Assembly (NCBI GenBank): GCA_964402715.1
Contig: CAYODJ010000005.1
Location: 30,349-94,348, forward strand
DNA length: 64,000 nt
DNA from: CALXOD01 sp964402715
GTDB lineage: Bacteria; Verrucomicrobiota; Lentisphaeria; Victivallales; Victivallaceae
Direction of reading: 5' to 3'
Position numbers and translations under genes: made by a program. Below the pieces are notes generated by a model that worked only from the letters and a program-made list of their open reading frames with translations, searched no databases and was not told the DNA's origin. Below are positions 41,699 through 51,126 of the stretch, in pieces; positions within the stretch are counted from its first letter, which is position 1, and every line of letters begins with the position of its first letter.

Positions 41699-43630
41699 TC
41701 AACGGCCGGCCTCATCATGCCATTGCTGATGCCATGCGGCGTCCAATGCGTCTGCCGGCATCCTCCAATCGCCGCGCGGTGAAAGCGCGATAGTGCCCAC
41801 TTTTGGGCCGTCCGGCATGCAGTTGCGCTTGAACTGCTGCTGAAAAAACCGATGCAGAAAGAGCCTCAGCCAGCGGGTAATCGTCCGTGAATCGTAAAAT
41901 TCCCTGAACGCCGCCTCCGCAAGGAAAGCTATTTTCTCCGGCTCCGCTCCGTATTTCACGAAATGGTAGAGGAAGAAGTCGTGCAATTCGTACGGTCCGA
42001 TCAGATCCTCGGTTCTCTGCGCGATGGTGTCGTCCGCCGCGCCCGGAACAAGCTCCGGACTGACGGGAGTGGCGATGATGTCGCGCAGCACCGCGGCAAG
42101 ATCCGGCTCCGCGTGCTCCGCAGTCACCGCAATCAAGAACCTTATCAGCGTCTTCGGGATGGAGCAGTTAACTGCGTACATCGACATATGATCGCCGTTG
42201 TAGGTGCTCCATCCGAGCGCTATTTCCGACAGATCGCCGGTGCCGATGACCAGGCCGCCTGTCTGATTCGCTGCATCCATCAGTATCTGTGTCCGTTCCC
42301 TCGCCTGGGCGTTCTCATAGACCGTGTCGTGGATCTCCTCCCGGTGGCCGATATCTTGGAAGTGCTGCCGACAGGCGGGTCGGATGTCCACTTCATGCAG
42401 CGTCGCTCCAATCTGTGAACACAGCCGTGCCGCATTGCCGCGGGTGCGGCGGGTCGTGCCGAATCCCGGCATGGTATAGGCGTGAATCGTCGATGCGTCG
42501 CGGCCGAGCAGACGGCAGCTCTTTGCAGCCGCAAGCAGCGCCAGAGTGGAATCCAGACCGCCGGAAACGCCGATCACCATGGTCTTCGCGCCAGTATGTT
42601 CCATCCGCCGGGCGAGTCCGGTGCTCTGAATTTCAAGAATTTCAGAGCATCGTCTCCGCATGTCGGATTCAACGTCCGGCACAAAGGGATGACGCGGGTT
42701 GTAGGCGTACGCCAGGTCAGGGGAGCCGGCCGCCGCCGGCAGGTTCACGCCGCGGAAGCTCACGCCCTCCGGCAGAATGTTGTCGTTGAAACTGCTTTCC
42801 GACATCCTGGCCGCCGACAGCCGGTTGAAATCGATGTCGGCATAAATGATGGAGCTTGTGCGGCAGAAGCGTTGATTCTCCGCCGCCAGTCTGCCGTTTT
42901 CAGCAATCAGCGCATGCCCGCCGAAGACCACGTCCGAGGTTGATTCGTGCACGCCTGCCGAGGCCAGCACGTATGCGGCGAGGCATCGGGCGCTCTGCTG
43001 ACGGACCAGATTGATCCGGTATTCCGCCTTGGCGGCGAGCTCCGTGCCGGCGGACGGATTTAATATCGCTCTGGCGCCGCCCAGCGCCAGCAGCGACGAC
43101 GGCGGAAGAACTCCCCAGAGATCCTCGCAGATTTCGACTCCGAAACAGAATTCGTCGCCGGCGTTGAACAGCAGATCACTGCCGAACGGCACTTCGTCGC
43201 CGCCGAGCTCCGTCGACTGGGCGCGGACGCCGCACCCGGAGCGGAAGTGGCGTTTCTCGTAGAACTCGCGATAATTCGGCAGCAGCGACTTGGGCACAAT
43301 TCCGAAGATTCGTCCGGAGGCGGCAACCGCCGCGACGTTGTAAAGAACGTCCCGCACCCGCAGAGGCAGACCGAAGACGGCTATCGTCCGGTGTCCGGCG
43401 GTGACTGAGGCAATTTCGGCCGCGCCGTTTTTCGCGCGATCCAGCAGACGTTTCTGGAAGAACAGGTCGCCGCAGGAATAACCTGTGACCGACAGTTCAG
43501 GGAACACCACCGCGGCGGCATCTTTCGCGGCCGCCTGTTCGTAACATCTGACAAGCGTCTCGACGTTGAAGCCGATGTCGGCGACCCGCAGTTCCGGCAC
43601 CGCTGCCGCCAAGCGATAAAAACCATACAC
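41699..43630 (-). CDS. nadE: Glutamine-dependent NAD(+) synthetase
   Basis: Final step of NAD synthesis. The 643-aa protein fuses an N-terminal nitrilase-type glutaminase (catalytic triad Glu in VVFPELSVTGYSC, Lys in VPKSLLPNYREFYE, Cys in FGVEICEDLWG) with a C-terminal synthetase (P-loop GVSGGLDSTLAL, then TGDLSEIALGWSTYNGDHMSMY). The length and SGGLDS motif match the large bacterial form. I choose GTG 43630 (GAGGTGG ahead) because it gives the usual N-terminus (M)YGFYRLAAAVPELRVAD; ATG 43651 is also possible. The promoter at 43698-43726 excludes longer starts. Confidence 0.93.
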   Translation of the reverse strand: MYGFYRLAAAVPELRVADIGFNVETLVRCYEQAAAKDAAAVVFPELSVTGYSCGDLFFQKRLLDRAKNGAAEIASVTAGHRTIAVFGLPLRVRDVLYNVAAVAASGRIFGIVPKSLLPNYREFYEKRHFRSGCGVRAQSTELGGDEVPFGSDLLFNAGDEFCFGVEICEDLWGVLPPSSLLALGGARAILNPSAGTELAAKAEYRINLVRQQSARCLAAYVLASAGVHESTSDVVFGGHALIAENGRLAAENQRFCRTSSIIYADIDFNRLSAARMSESSFNDNILPEGVSFRGVNLPAAAGSPDLAYAYNPRHPFVPDVESDMRRRCSEILEIQSTGLARRMEHTGAKTMVIGVSGGLDSTLALLAAAKSCRLLGRDASTIHAYTMPGFGTTRRTRGNAARLCSQIGATLHEVDIRPACRQHFQDIGHREEIHDTVYENAQARERTQILMDAANQTGGLVIGTGDLSEIALGWSTYNGDHMSMYAVNCSIPKTLIRFLIAVTAEHAEPDLAAVLRDIIATPVSPELVPGAADDTIAQRTEDLIGPYELHDFFLYHFVKYGAEPEKIAFLAEAAFREFYDSRTITRWLRLFLHRFFQQQFKRNCMPDGPKVGTIALSPRGDWRMPADALDAAWHQQWHDEAGR

Positions 43631-43697
43631 GATCCCACCACCTCGCGTCATATTCACCGGGGTTGCATTGCGACAATCCCGGTCTTCACGCCCGGAT

Positions 43698-43726
43698 AAT
43701 GTACCTGTGGAATGTTCTTGGTGCAA
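43698..43726 (-). promoter_or_regulatory. Promoter for nadE
   Basis: Minus strand TTGCAC (43726-43721), 17-bp spacer, TACATT (43703-43698); start near 43691, 40-60 nt before the candidate starts. Confidence 0.6.
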
Positions 43727-43967
43727 GCGCGTCCATGTCCGGACTTTCCTGAAATTGTCGGCTGTCGCCGCAAATCCCGTGAGAGAAACATCTGCAGTTG
43801 CCGATCCATATGAGGACATCGTCGGCAACAGTCATCCCATTTGCCTTTTGGCGATTGATTTTGTCGACGTAAACGCCGGATGAACTTCTCTTTTATGTAA
43901 AATTTCCCCGGTGCAAATTTCTGGACGGCACGGGGGACTGTGATGAGGAGAAACGGTTCGTTGCGGA

Positions 43968-44283
43968 TCACGGCCTGAATGGCGTGCAGTCGGTGTACTG
44001 CGTATACCCGTAGGTTTTCCGGATGAGCTCTTCCTCTTTCTCTTTCGGAAACCGAACCGGTCTGCCGGCGGATTTGATTCTGATCATGCCGGCGTCGGCG
44101 ATGACGAATCCGGCCGATCCCGCTTTTCTCCGTTCTGACGTCCACATAGGCTCGGTTGAATGAAAACCAGATGTCTCCGTCGAGATACCGGGTGACGGAA
44201 TCCCCATCTTGAAGAAGACGCAGACGGCAGAGGCATCCGTAAGATTCTTTCGCAAAATTTCGGTAAAAATACCGCGATTTCAC
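43968..44283 (-). pseudogene. Frameshifted small gene, unknown family
   Basis: Two overlapping minus-strand frames read as one protein if one A is removed from AAAA at 44127-44124. The first part (from GTG 44283) reads MKSRYFYRNFAKESYGC...DGDIWFSFNRAYVDVRTEK; the second continues AGSAGFVIADAGMIRIKSAGRPVRFPKEKEEELIRKTYGYTQY. Together about 104 aa of ordinary protein-like composition; each alone degenerates into Arg-rich shadow sequence beyond the junction. I do not recognise the family. The frame is open further upstream, so the true N-terminus may be longer. It could be a decayed gene or a sequence error; evidence is only composition and continuity. Confidence 0.4.
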
Positions 44284-44461
44284 GGCAAGACCGGTCTGGA
44301 GGCGAGATCGACGGAGAAAACTGGCAATCGTTGTGCAGACTGGAGAACGACGCGGACAAGGCCCGGTCAGTCGTGTCGGGGGAGAAAGGCATGCCAGTCG
44401 GACTGAAAGTTTTCTCCGTCTTTTCGCGATGTTCTTGTTGCTCTTTTTTTCAAAAACCCGC
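44284..44461. other. Spacer before tRNA-Lys
   Basis: Part of an 890-nt stretch (43631-44518) that holds only the frameshifted remnant and the nadE and tRNA-Lys promoters. Runs of T near 44440-44472 are rich in AT compared with the genome. No intact gene is supported. Confidence 0.4.
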
Positions 44462-44491
44462 TTGTTTTTTTTGGAAACACGTCTCTATTAA
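44462..44491 (+). promoter_or_regulatory. Possible promoter for tRNA-Lys
   Basis: TTGTTT (44462-44467), 18-bp spacer, TATTAA (44486-44491). Start near 44498, about 20 nt before the tRNA. Confidence 0.4.
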
Positions 44492-44518
44492 GCAACGGGA
44501 TAGGATTCTGTCCTGTTT

Positions 44519-44594
44519 GCGCTCATAGCTCAGTTGGTAGAGCAGATGACTCTTAATCATCGGGTCCAAGGTTCAAGTCCTTGTGGGCGCACCA
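44519..44594 (+). tRNA. tRNA-Lys (CTT)
   Basis: Cloverleaf with acceptor GCGCTCA/TGGGCGC, D arm GCTC-GAGC, anticodon stem GATGA/TCATC with loop CTCTTAA (anticodon CTT, reading AAG), T arm CAAGG-TTCAAGT-CCTTG, and an encoded CCA end. Confidence 0.95.
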
Positions 44595-44798
44595 TTTTCG
44601 ACTCCCCGTAACGCAGTGACTCGCAAAAACTCGAGAATTTCCGTTTCCGGCCTGTCATGGCGGTGTCAGAAATAAGTCGGCGCTCAACGGACGGGCATCG
44701 CACGTTGCCTGTGGAGCGCGTGGAGAGGAAGAGCGGATCCGTCTCATTGTCATCGCTGCTCGACGCCCCCGTCAGGGAGGTCGCGTTCTCCGCACGTG

Positions 44799-47636
44799 TC
44801 AGTTCTTCTGCTGTCCGACGGCGTCAAGAAGCGCGGCGGCGGCTGAAGCCGCTTCCGGCGGCGCATTGCGCAAATCCGGCAGCAGCGGGCGGAGCGTCGG
44901 CGGCACTTGACATTTCAGTCCGCGGTTGATCCGCAACGCCTCGGAAACCGACGTCCTCATCTCCGAAAACCGCGACTGCCGCCAGTAGATGAACGAGCGT
45001 ATGATGAAGCTTTCCGCGTCGTCGCGGTTGTTCAGCGTTTCAAGCGCCTCGTCGTACCGTCTGAGCAGCAGCAGGCAGCAGGCGAGCCTCTTTGTATAGA
45101 CGTTCGGCTGCGGCGATATGTCGCGGAGCTGAGTGTAATACCAGATCGCGGAGTCCAGATCGCCGTGTTTTTCCGCATCCTCCGCCGCCGAGATCATAAA
45201 ATCGATGACATCTTCCCGTTCGTCGAGCGACTTCGCCAGCCGCTTCTCCAGCATTGCGTCCGGAGGCGCTCCCAGCTTCTTCGCCAGGCGGTAGCACTGC
45301 GCCGCCTCGTCTCCGCGATCCGGCTGATTTACGATCAGTCTGGCCAGGGACAGAGGCGGTTCGAACCGATCCGGCAGCGCGGAGGAGGCTAGCCGGAAAG
45401 ATCGCTCCGCATCCCGGTATCGCCGGCTGCCCGCATATGCCTGTCCCAGCGCGAGCTGCAGCTGTCCGTCGTTCCCGCCCCGGCCGGCAAGCGTCTCCAG
45501 CAAAGGCAGCGCCTCGTTGTATTTCCGCAAATCCAGCAGACACCGGGCATATGTGAGCCGCGCGGACGCGTCTGATTCGTCGTCCTTGTACGCACGGTGA
45601 AGCGGTTGTTCCGCTTCGGAGTAAAGACCCATCCGCATCAGGAGTTCTCCGCATTCCAGATTCGCCTCATGATGATTCGGATTGTTCTCGACGATGGTGC
45701 GGTAATGCCAGAGCGCGGCTTTCAGCCGGCCTTCGGACGCCGCCTTGCGGGCGTCCCGCAGCAGTTCGTCGTATCCGGACGGGAAGACGACGGGGGGAAG
45801 TTTCGGCTCGGAGTAGTCCCCGGACCCGGTTCCGTCGAGGCCGTCGACGGGTGCGGCAGGTTGATTTGAGTCATCATACCCCGGCGCTGGAAGAGGCGGG
45901 ACTTCTGCCGCTACAGCCTCTTCTCCGTCGCCTTCGGCCCGCAGTCCGGCCAGAGCGGCATGAAGTTCCTGCACCCTCTGCCGCAGCCTGCGCACCTCCC
46001 GTGCCTCTGTCTTGGCGGAGGCCAGCTCGTGTTTGACGTCGGCCAGTTCCGAGGCGATCCTGTCCCGTTCGGCCGCCATGTTTCTGACGCTCGCCGCAGC
46101 CTGCGCCGACTCGGCCGTCCGCACGCTTTCCTTCGCCGCGGCCGCTGCGGCGCTTTGCCTCTCCGTCGTCAGCGCCTTGGACGTGGCGTCAAGCTGTCCG
46201 CGCAGCCGTGCGATTTCCTCTCTGCTGCGGACAAGCTCGGCGTTCAGTTTGTCCCGCTCGGCGTTCAACCCGGCGATCCTGGCGTCGCCGGATCGGTCCA
46301 GCCGGTTCAATTTGCGTTCCGTCTGGTCGAGCTTGTTGATCCACAGCTTGAGATCCTCCTCCAGACGCTGATTGCGGTTTCGCAGCTTCTGCAGCTCGAC
46401 GTTGTTAAGATTCTGTGACGCCAGATCCTTGTCCAGCCGGGAGCGCAGCATCTTGTTTTCAGATTCCGCCTGTTTCCGGCGGTCGTCGACGCGCTGGAGA
46501 GCTTCCTGCACATCCGCCAGCGCGAGCCTGTTTTTCTGCAGCTGCTCCTGCAGCTGACTGCCGGACTGAAGAGCCTTCTGCAGGTCGGTCCGAGCTTTTT
46601 CGGCGCCGCTGCGAAGCCTGCGGTTCTCTTCGGCAATCTCCTTGTTGAGCGCGTCCGCCCTGCGGCTGTCGGTAGCCTCCAGCAGACGCTTCTGCAGCGT
46701 CTCCACCTCCCTGCGGCGCACATTCAACTGCTTCTCGGCTTCGGCGAGAGAACTCTTCAGACCGGATTCTCTGGACAGGAACTGATTTTTCTCCTCCGCG
46801 GCGGTCTCGCGTGCCCTGCGCAGAGAGGCGAGCTCCTCGTCGTTGGCCGCGGCAAGCGAACGCGCTTTCTGCAGCTCCTGCTCCTGCTGCCGTCGGAAAC
46901 GGTGGAGTTCGGCCATGTCACGCTCCAGCGAAGTCTTCTGCTCGGCGGCAAGTTTGAGCTTCCGTTCCGCCGTTTCCAGATTGATGCGCAGTTCAAGGAT
47001 CTGCCGGCGGGCAGTCTCGGCGGCGGAGTCCGGGGCGGACAGCTTCTTCTGCAGATCCTGGCATCTCAGTTCCAGAATCTGGCATTTTTCCTGCAGAACG
47101 CGCCGTTCGCGCATCATGTTCTCCACGTCAGCGGCGGCGACGGTGCGCTGTGCGAGAGTCTGTCTGATTTTTTCCAGTTCCGTCGTCGCGTCATGCAGTT
47201 TCCGTCTGTATTCATCCAGATCGGACTTCATCCGCGCCGATGACGCGGCGGAGCCGTCCGGCGTGTCTGCATGAGATCCGCCTGAGGGTTTGTCCGCGTT
47301 TTTTTCACTGCCGGAGGCCGGTTCCGGCCGCCGACCCGACAGACCGGCGACGGCGGTTATCTCCTGTTCGCACTGCGAGATCCTGGCGTCGATCAGCTCC
47401 TGATTCCAGTCCGGCCGCGCCTGCTTTACGCTGCGGTAGCAACGCAGTGATTCACGGAAATTATGCAGCGCCCGTTCGTAGTCGCGTCTGTCTCTGGCCT
47501 GTTCGCCGCGGTCGAAATACATGTAGCCGTCGCGCCATGCGTCCCACGGTGAAAAATCGTCATCGACTGCCGCGGCGGCGACGGCGATTCCGCAGAGAAT
47601 CATCGCCGCGGCGGAGGCAATGCGTGAAAGCGTCAT
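44799..47636 (-). CDS. Large periplasmic coiled-coil and TPR protein
   Basis: 945-aa product of unknown function. Signal peptide 1-23 (ending AVAAAA). A short TPR-like pair (about 35-75, YFDRGEQARDRRDYERALHNFRESLRCY) is followed by a Pro/Ser linker and a very long coiled coil (about 130-590) rich in Glu, Arg, Leu, Gln. A Pro-rich hinge (about 590-625, PPLPAPGYDDSNQP) leads to at least six C-terminal TPR units (about 630-900), e.g. AALWHYRTIVENNPNHHEANLECGELLMRMG. It probably forms an extended scaffold in the periplasm. It lies 17 bp after hflX on the same strand. No catalytic domain is visible. Confidence 0.85.
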   Translation of the reverse strand: MTLSRIASAAAMILCGIAVAAAAVDDDFSPWDAWRDGYMYFDRGEQARDRRDYERALHNFRESLRCYRSVKQARPDWNQELIDARISQCEQEITAVAGLSGRRPEPASGSEKNADKPSGGSHADTPDGSAASSARMKSDLDEYRRKLHDATTELEKIRQTLAQRTVAAADVENMMRERRVLQEKCQILELRCQDLQKKLSAPDSAAETARRQILELRINLETAERKLKLAAEQKTSLERDMAELHRFRRQQEQELQKARSLAAANDEELASLRRARETAAEEKNQFLSRESGLKSSLAEAEKQLNVRRREVETLQKRLLEATDSRRADALNKEIAEENRRLRSGAEKARTDLQKALQSGSQLQEQLQKNRLALADVQEALQRVDDRRKQAESENKMLRSRLDKDLASQNLNNVELQKLRNRNQRLEEDLKLWINKLDQTERKLNRLDRSGDARIAGLNAERDKLNAELVRSREEIARLRGQLDATSKALTTERQSAAAAAAKESVRTAESAQAAASVRNMAAERDRIASELADVKHELASAKTEAREVRRLRQRVQELHAALAGLRAEGDGEEAVAAEVPPLPAPGYDDSNQPAAPVDGLDGTGSGDYSEPKLPPVVFPSGYDELLRDARKAASEGRLKAALWHYRTIVENNPNHHEANLECGELLMRMGLYSEAEQPLHRAYKDDESDASARLTYARCLLDLRKYNEALPLLETLAGRGGNDGQLQLALGQAYAGSRRYRDAERSFRLASSALPDRFEPPLSLARLIVNQPDRGDEAAQCYRLAKKLGAPPDAMLEKRLAKSLDEREDVIDFMISAAEDAEKHGDLDSAIWYYTQLRDISPQPNVYTKRLACCLLLLRRYDEALETLNNRDDAESFIIRSFIYWRQSRFSEMRTSVSEALRINRGLKCQVPPTLRPLLPDLRNAPPEAASAAAALLDAVGQQKN

Positions 47637-47653
47637 AATTACGGCTCCTCCTG

Positions 47654-48967
47654 TTATGGTTGACTGACGGTCGGCCGCTTATGCGCCTGATAGTCGTCGA
47701 ACTTATGCTGAAGCTGCCGAGAGATGTAGAAGGTAAGCTCCAGACGGCCGTCTTCCTCGTAACGCTCCTCAAGAACGTGTCCATGAGCGTGCGCGAGCGC
47801 GGCGAGATCGTGTCTGGAAGGAGGCAGCGTCACATGCAGAAAGCGCCGGTTCATGCCGGCAAACGCGGACAGGCGCTCGCGCAGCAGATCCAGCCCCTCT
47901 CCGGTGCGCGCGGAGATCCAGATTCCTCCCGGAAACAGGGTTCTGGCCCGCACCAGCAGCGCATTCTCCGCGCGATCCACGGCGTCCATTTTGTTGAAGA
48001 CCACTATGATGTTCTTGTCGTCCGCTCCGAGTTCGTGCAGGACGGACAGAGTGGTCTCCCACTGCGCCTCCAGCTGCGGACTGGACAGATCCAGCACCAG
48101 AATCAGGAAATCGGCCAGGACCGCCTCCTCAAGGGTGGCCTTGAACGCCTCCACCAGTGAATGCGGCAGCTTCCGGACGAATCCGACCGTGTCGGTCAGG
48201 AGCAGTTGCTGATGGTCGGGCAGCGTTATTCTGCGGGTGGTCGGATCCAGCGTGGCGAAAAGACGATCCGCGACCAGCACGTCGGAACCGGACAGCGCGC
48301 GCAGCAGCGAGGATTTGCCGGCGTTGGTGTACCCGACGATGGCGGCGTGAGGAACCGCGCGCCTTTCGCGGCGTTTGCGTCCGACTGCGCGCTGACGGCG
48401 GACGTCGGCAAGTTCCATCTCCAGCGAGGCAATCCGCCGCTTCACCAGGCGCCGATCGTTTTCAATCTGGGCTTCTCCCTGACCTCTCGCGCCTGTGATG
48501 CCTCCGTGCTGCCGCGACAGATGCGTCCATGCACGGGTCAGCCGGGGCAGATGATAATGAAGCCGGGCCAGCTCGACCTGCAACACGGCCTCGCGCGTGG
48601 AGGCTCGTCTGGCGAAAATATCCAGTATGACCTCTTCGCGGTCCATCACGCGTAGACTGGACAGCTTCTCCCAGTTCCGCTGCTGCGACGGAGACAGCTG
48701 AACGTCGAAAATCAGAATCTCGGCTCCGCCGGACTGGCACAGCGACACAATTTCAGACGCCTTGCCGCTGCCGATGTAGTATTCCGGCTGCGGCGCGCGC
48801 AGCAGGACGACGGCGCGGTCGGCGACGGTGATCTGCAGACCGGCGGCCAGGTCGGCGAGTTCATCCAGATGTTCGGCGGTTTCCGACGCCGGCTCGTCGG
48901 GGGAACGGACTCCGACGAGGACGGCCCGTTCCGTCCCGCTGCGGTTGTCTCCGGTCGTGTCAGTCAT
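47654..48967 (-). CDS. hflX: Ribosome-associated GTPase HflX
   Basis: TRAFAC-class GTPase of 437 aa that rescues and splits stalled ribosomes under stress. N-terminal ND domain with ELADLAAGLQITV, YYIGSGKASEI, IFDVQLSPSQQRNWEK and FARRASTREAVLQVELARLHYHLPRL; then G1 GYTNAGKSSLLRAL (near 210), ADRLFATLDPTTR, G3 DTVGFVRKLPHSLVEAF and G4 NKMD. The C-terminal extension is short. It starts 115 nt after tRNA-Leu on the same strand with no clear promoter between them, so it may be read from the tRNA promoter, followed by the TPR protein. Confidence 0.95.
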   Translation of the reverse strand: MTDTTGDNRSGTERAVLVGVRSPDEPASETAEHLDELADLAAGLQITVADRAVVLLRAPQPEYYIGSGKASEIVSLCQSGGAEILIFDVQLSPSQQRNWEKLSSLRVMDREEVILDIFARRASTREAVLQVELARLHYHLPRLTRAWTHLSRQHGGITGARGQGEAQIENDRRLVKRRIASLEMELADVRRQRAVGRKRRERRAVPHAAIVGYTNAGKSSLLRALSGSDVLVADRLFATLDPTTRRITLPDHQQLLLTDTVGFVRKLPHSLVEAFKATLEEAVLADFLILVLDLSSPQLEAQWETTLSVLHELGADDKNIIVVFNKMDAVDRAENALLVRARTLFPGGIWISARTGEGLDLLRERLSAFAGMNRRFLHVTLPPSRHDLAALAHAHGHVLEERYEEDGRLELTFYISRQLQHKFDDYQAHKRPTVSQP

Positions 48968-49082
48968 GTTGTGCTGCTGCAGCGCTCATTTCAAATATCC
49001 GCGTCCGGCGTCGCCGGCCTCTCCGTTCCGTTTGAGCGGAGCGTTCATGCCGGACACGTACGGCACGGAGACGGCTCCTGAT

Positions 49083-49167
49083 TGGTGCGCGGCGTGGGAC
49101 TTGAACCCACAAGCCTTTCGGCGTCGGGACCTAAACCCGGTGCGTTTGCCGATTTCGCCAGCCGCGC
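49083..49167 (-). tRNA. tRNA-Leu (TAG)
   Basis: Class II tRNA on the minus strand: acceptor GCGCGGC/GCCGCGC, anticodon stem CCGGG/CCCGA-type with loop TTTAGGT (anticodon TAG), long variable arm (ACGCCGAAAGGCTT), T arm GTGGG-TTCAAGT-CCCAC, encoded CCA. Confidence 0.95.
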
Positions 49168-49186
49168 CATACTGCCGACCCGGCGA

Positions 49187-49215
49187 ACTATACACCGCCG
49201 CGCGGGTAAAAGCAA
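49187..49215 (-). promoter_or_regulatory. Promoter for tRNA-Leu(TAG)
   Basis: Minus strand TTGCTT (49215-49210), 17-bp spacer, TATAGT (49192-49187); start near 49180, 13 nt before the mature tRNA end. Confidence 0.7.
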
Positions 49216-49294
49216 ATGGTTTCCTCCGATGCGGGAGATCCTGGTTTTCCGCCGCAGGTTCCGGCGGCGCTTCTCAAAAATCGCCTCCTTCCGG

Positions 49295-49322
49295 TTGAAC
49301 TCATCTGTTTGCGGCCTATATT
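49295..49322 (+). promoter_or_regulatory. Promoter for ABC flippase-glycosyltransferase pair
   Basis: TTGAAC (49295-49300), 16-bp spacer, TATATT (49317-49322); start near 49329, about 95 nt of leader. Confidence 0.65.
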
Positions 49323-49422
49323 TATCGCGGTTCCGTTCGGATTCGGACGGCCCGGAGCGCGGACGAGGCGATCGTGATGCGGCTCCGCCGTGCCGTGAAG
49401 CCGCGCCGGCGGCGGAAACTGC

Positions 49423-51126
49423 GTGAGACTTATGTGGAAATTGCTTCATGACATCCGCATGCTGCTTACCCCTGCCGATAAGATCCGCATGGCGGTTCTG
49501 ACCGTGCTGATGGTGGCCGCCGCAGGAATGGAGATCGCCGGCATCAGCATTCTGATGCCGGTGGTGGCTCTGCTGACAAAGCCCGGGATGCTTTCCGAGA
49601 ATCGTTATCTTGCGTTGCTGCAGCGGTGGATCTCGCCGGAGGATCCGGCCGCTTTCCTGCTGATGCTCTGCTGCATCGTGGCGTTTTTCTTTCTGGTGAA
49701 GAACCTGTTCGCGCTGCTGCTGGTTTACCGTCAGGCCAGGTTCGTCTACGACAGGGCGTACGTGTGGTCGGTGCGGCTTTTCGACAACTATCTGGGTGCC
49801 GATTACGGTTTTCACCTTCGGCACAACTCCTCGGAACTGCTGAACAACATCAATCTGCTGGGCACGATCGTCATCGGTGTGCTCCTGCCGCTTATGCTTC
49901 TGGTGTCGGAGGCGATTGTGATCATGGCGATCCTCGCGATGCTGATCACGTTGGTGCCGTTCGCCACGCTGGCCGCCATGGCCGCGCTGCTGGCGGCTGG
50001 CGGCGCGTTGTACCGGCCTTTCTCGCGTTACAATTTCGCGCTGGGGAGGAGGCAGCGCGAACAGTCCCGCGACGTTTTTCAGGACATGCTGCAGGGGTTC
50101 GGCGCCATCAAGGAAATAAAGGCCGCGAATCTGGAGTCGTCTTTCGGGAGGATTTATGCGGATCATCAGCGGCTTCGCTACGGCACGGAGATGCAGCTGT
50201 TTTTTTCCGGGCAGTTCCCCAGGCTGGCGATCGAGACGCTGGTGGTCGTACTGGCCATGGGACTTCTCGCCGGACTGACCGCCGCCGGAGTCGCGTCCGA
50301 TTCGATTCTGATGACGGCGGCGCTGCTTATCGTCGCCATGTTCCGGCTGCTGCCGGCGGTTTCGAGGGTTCAGTACAATCTGGTGCGCATACGTCAGGGG
50401 CTGTGCTCGTTCGACGCCGTCTTCCACGATTTGACGCGGCTGACGCGTGAGCCGCTGACGGAGACGGCGCCGGCGATCACTTTCCGCAGGACGCTGACTC
50501 TGGAGAACCTCACTTTCCGCTTCGCCCCGGATCTCGCGCCGGTGCTTGACGGCTTCAGTGCGGAAATCCGCTGCCGCACCAGCGTCGCGCTGGTCGGCGC
50601 CACGGGCTGCGGCAAGACGACGCTGGCGGACCTGATTCTCGGTCTGCTGCGGCCGGAATCGGGGCGCATCGCCGCCGACGGGCGCGACATCAGGGAGAAT
50701 CTGTCTTCGTGGCGCCGTCTGGTCGGTTATGTGCCGCAGGGGGTGTATCTGGTGGACGGCACCATCAGGGAGAACATCGCCATGGGGACGACGCCGGAGG
50801 AGGTGGACGATCTCCTGCTCGCGGAATGTCTGACTACGGCGCAGCTGGACGAGTTCGTCGCCGCCCTGCCGGACGGGGTGCGGACCGTGGTCGGCGAGCG
50901 CGGGGTGCGTCTGTCGGGAGGGCAGCGTCAGCGCATCGGCATCGCCCGCGCACTGTACCGGCGTCCCGAGGTGCTGATTCTGGACGAGGCCACCAGCGCG
51001 CTTGACGCGGACACCGAACAGGCGTTCGTCGCCGCGCTGAGATCCCTGCAGGGAAAGTTGACCGTTGTGATGATCGCCCACCGTCTCAGCACGATTAAAT
51101 ACTGCGACCGGGTGATTCAGCTATGA
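49423..51126 (+). CDS. ABC exporter, fused permease-ATPase (PglK/MsbA-like flippase)
   Basis: 567-aa half transporter. Six membrane helices in the first 320 residues (about 20-45, 75-100, 145-170, 170-195, 260-285, 290-310), then an ATPase domain with Walker A GATGCGKTT (near 390), Q-loop YVPQGVYLVDGTIRENIAMG, signature LSGGQRQRIGIARAL (near 497), Walker B VLILDEATSALD and the switch His in IAHRLST. The next gene, overlapping by four bases, is a glycosyltransferase, which suggests export of a lipid-linked glycan in the manner of PglK. The start is GTG 49423 or ATG 49432. Confidence 0.9.
   Translation: MRLMWKLLHDIRMLLTPADKIRMAVLTVLMVAAAGMEIAGISILMPVVALLTKPGMLSENRYLALLQRWISPEDPAAFLLMLCCIVAFFFLVKNLFALLLVYRQARFVYDRAYVWSVRLFDNYLGADYGFHLRHNSSELLNNINLLGTIVIGVLLPLMLLVSEAIVIMAILAMLITLVPFATLAAMAALLAAGGALYRPFSRYNFALGRRQREQSRDVFQDMLQGFGAIKEIKAANLESSFGRIYADHQRLRYGTEMQLFFSGQFPRLAIETLVVVLAMGLLAGLTAAGVASDSILMTAALLIVAMFRLLPAVSRVQYNLVRIRQGLCSFDAVFHDLTRLTREPLTETAPAITFRRTLTLENLTFRFAPDLAPVLDGFSAEIRCRTSVALVGATGCGKTTLADLILGLLRPESGRIAADGRDIRENLSSWRRLVGYVPQGVYLVDGTIRENIAMGTTPEEVDDLLLAECLTTAQLDEFVAALPDGVRTVVGERGVRLSGGQRQRIGIARALYRRPEVLILDEATSALDADTEQAFVAALRSLQGKLTVVMIAHRLSTIKYCDRVIQL

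Noticed and set aside
49045..51081. 678-codon open frame on the minus strand opposite the ABC exporter
   Set aside because: Composition (runs of Arg, Gln, His) is that of an antisense shadow, and the plus strand encodes a complete ABC transporter and the locus includes a tRNA.
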